NCBI GenBank assembly: GCA_020343575.1 | Contig: CP070801.1 | Span: 517,784-525,989 of the forward strand | DNA: 8,206 bases | Source: Candidatus Aenigmatarchaeota archaeon | Lineage (GTDB): Archaea > Aenigmatarchaeota > Aenigmatarchaeia > QMZP01 | Direction of reading: 5' to 3' | In this document: piece by piece, positions 6,600 to 8,206 of the stretch | Numbering within the stretch: position 1 is the stretch's first letter | Layout: each line of letters opens with the position of its first letter | The notes under the pieces: model-generated | The model's database searches: none | The model's input: only the letters and a program-made list of their open reading frames with translations | Told to the model about the DNA's origin: nothing | Made by a program: the position numbers and the translations under genes

Positions 6600-8206
6600 A
6601 TGCCGAAAAAACGTAAGGTTAGGAGAAGAAAACCTAGAAAAGAAAAAGTTCCACGTAAGGAAAAGATAATAAAAGAACTTGAAAAAGAAAAGATCAATTT
6701 AGAAGAAAAAAATAAAAATTTGTTGCAGATTATAGAAACTATTTCAAAATCTGAATCAGAACCAGAGTTTGAAGAAAAAGAAATCAAAACAAAAGATATT
6801 GAAGTAAAAGAATCTAAGGAAGGGAAACCACTTTCTGTTTTGAAAAAATTTGATGATAAAATAAAAAAAAGATTTGAAGAAAATAAAACAAAAGAAGGTT
6901 TAAAAAAAGATATTTCAAAAATGATAAAAGAAAGTGTAGATTCTAGATTATCAAAATTATCAGATGATCTTAAAAAGGTATCTGATCTTGAAAGTAAGAT
7001 AAATAAACTTAAAGAAAAGACTACAACGCCAAAAGCTACATCACCCATACCAACACCAGCAATGGTAGCTCCGGAGGCTTATGAAGTAGGTAAGCCACCA
7101 ACAGGGACAGTATCAAAAGGACTGGCAGCATTTGGAGAAGAAGTTGATTTACAGACTGAATTATCAGGAATAAAGAAATCAATAACTAACCTTAATAAAA
7201 ATCTTGACAATCTGAAAAAGAAAACGGATTACAGTATAATGAACATAGAGGACAAGATAAAAATCCTGGAAAAGGTACCCACGCTGGAAGAGAAGTTTCA
7301 GACTATCAGCGAAAAGCTGGGTCCAGACAACGTTCAAAAATTAAGAAAGCTCATATTCTCTGCTGATGAACTTGTCGATGAGTTTATACCTAACCTTGTT
7401 AGCAAAAAAATGAGAGTTAAGATGGAACCCGCTGTGAATGAGATTAGGAACCTGAAACACAGAATTAATGGATTGAGAACAAACATGAACCAATTGAGGG
7501 TAGAGATACTTAATCTACAAAAAATGAAAGAGGAGATAAAAGCCCTGGAGATTGAAAGGGATAAGATTTACAAGGAGATAATAGGAAGAGACATGAAGTT
7601 TCATGAGGGTATAGACATACTGAAAGAAAATATAAAGAAAAAAATGGAAACTCTTTCAACAGAACTTTCTGAAAAAGTAAAGCAACATCAAATAAAGAGT
7701 CATGAAAAAATTGAGAAAGACGTGAATAAAATATTTTCTGATGTAATCCAACTCAAACTCTCAGAAATGGAAAAAAGTTATACAGAACTTAATGAGAAAA
7801 TAAAAAAACTTGATACAGTTGATGAAAAATTAAATAAAAAAATTAATGAATTGAAAGCGCCAGATAAGGTTAAGAAATGGGTAGGAGACCAATTGAAGAC
7901 TGTACATGTTCAGACAATTCCTGAAATAAGATCAATCAGAAAAGAGATTTTGAATTATCTGGAGCAGGTTAAATTACTGAAGGAAGAGATTAAGAATATT
8001 GATACATTTTCATTGGGTATTTCCAAAATCACCGAGGTTCAGAAGGAGAAGATAGAAAAGCTGGTTGCTGAGAAGAAAATCCTCGCAAAAACAATAGATG
8101 ACCTGAAATCGGAGATCGAGGTATTAGACGAGAGACTTCTTATGGAAAAGGAAAGGATATCAGGTATTGAGGGTGATGTGAGGACAAGGGAAACAGAGTT
8201 TAGCAC
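6600..8206 (+). CDS. Long coiled-coil protein with basic N-terminal tail (3' partial)
   Basis: I translated this frame through the window: 535 codons without a stop, running off the right edge. The ATG at 6600 follows GGGG with a 5-base spacer. The first 22 residues hold 14 Lys/Arg (MPKKRKVRRRKPRKEK and on). Next come Lys/Glu-rich helices (23-140), a Pro/Thr/Ala linker (141-171), then heptad-like helices to the end, broken near SEKLGPDN (236-243), at IPNLVSKKMRVKMEP (263-277) and at KAPDKVKKWVGDQ (418-430). There is no signal peptide, no membrane segment and no Walker motif, so it is a cytoplasmic rod of unknown function. Candidates are a scaffold, a nucleic-acid-tethered coiled coil or an archaellum/envelope accessory protein, none demonstrated. 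SMC-type proteins are unlikely because no N-terminal ATP-binding head is present. GC content swings widely along the gene, from 17% to 47% in 60-base samples. Confidence 0.85.
   Translation, partial: MPKKRKVRRRKPRKEKVPRKEKIIKELEKEKINLEEKNKNLLQIIETISKSESEPEFEEKEIKTKDIEVKESKEGKPLSVLKKFDDKIKKRFEENKTKEGLKKDISKMIKESVDSRLSKLSDDLKKVSDLESKINKLKEKTTTPKATSPIPTPAMVAPEAYEVGKPPTGTVSKGLAAFGEEVDLQTELSGIKKSITNLNKNLDNLKKKTDYSIMNIEDKIKILEKVPTLEEKFQTISEKLGPDNVQKLRKLIFSADELVDEFIPNLVSKKMRVKMEPAVNEIRNLKHRINGLRTNMNQLRVEILNLQKMKEEIKALEIERDKIYKEIIGRDMKFHEGIDILKENIKKKMETLSTELSEKVKQHQIKSHEKIEKDVNKIFSDVIQLKLSEMEKSYTELNEKIKKLDTVDEKLNKKINELKAPDKVKKWVGDQLKTVHVQTIPEIRSIRKEILNYLEQVKLLKEEIKNIDTFSLGISKITEVQKEKIEKLVAEKKILAKTIDDLKSEIEVLDERLLMEKERISGIEGDVRTRETEFS

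Noticed and set aside
6600..6620. True nuclear localisation signal or vector-derived tag
   Set aside because: The motif lacks one Lys of the SV40 signal, is embedded in a longer natural basic stretch, and the surrounding promoter and codon use look native archaeal.
6569..7048. Minus-strand open frame of 159 codons opposite the coiled-coil gene
   Set aside because: Its Ser/Phe/Leu-rich product is the mirror of Lys/Glu-rich codons on the plus strand, and the plus frame continues without a stop for 535 codons.

Overview
The window looks archaeal. The first gene encodes a very large secreted surface protein full of N-glycosylation sequons and CARDB/NEW3-type Ig-like domains. Ile is mostly ATA and Arg mostly AGA/AGG. 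The three gene starts inside the window have TATA-like boxes at archaeal spacing, and one or two look leaderless. A small-genome or DPANN-type lineage would fit, but no marker gene here fixes the taxonomy, so that is only a guess.

Layout: (1) Bases 2-4870, plus strand, hold the 3' part of a giant cell-surface protein. Its start lies left of the window. It has a heavily sequon-loaded beta-domain ectodomain with a two-domain tandem duplication, then a Pro-rich hinge, a last sequon-free NEW3-like domain, a helical stalk, one membrane segment and a cytoplasmic SHOCT-like tail. (2) Bases 4873-5697, minus strand, encode a MinD/ParA-type P-loop ATPase that converges on the surface gene with only 2 bases between stop codons. 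(3) Bases 5739-6398, minus strand, encode an unrecognised 219-residue protein with a possible N-terminal winged helix. (4) Bases 6399-6599 are a very AT-rich divergent promoter region with several inverted repeats. (5) From 6600 to the right edge, plus strand, is a long coiled-coil protein with a strongly basic N-terminus. Its reading frame stays open to the last base, so it is incomplete.

No pathway is demonstrated by the content. The surface protein is probably an envelope or adhesion component. The MinD-like ATPase, with a plausible membrane-binding helix, may position something at the membrane. The coiled-coil protein could be a structural rod or scaffold. A link among the three is inference from adjacency only. 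Composition shifts sharply: the surface and MinD genes are near 40-45% GC where sampled, while the segment from about 5700 to 7020 is much more AT-rich. I see no tRNA, rRNA, CRISPR array or insertion sequence.
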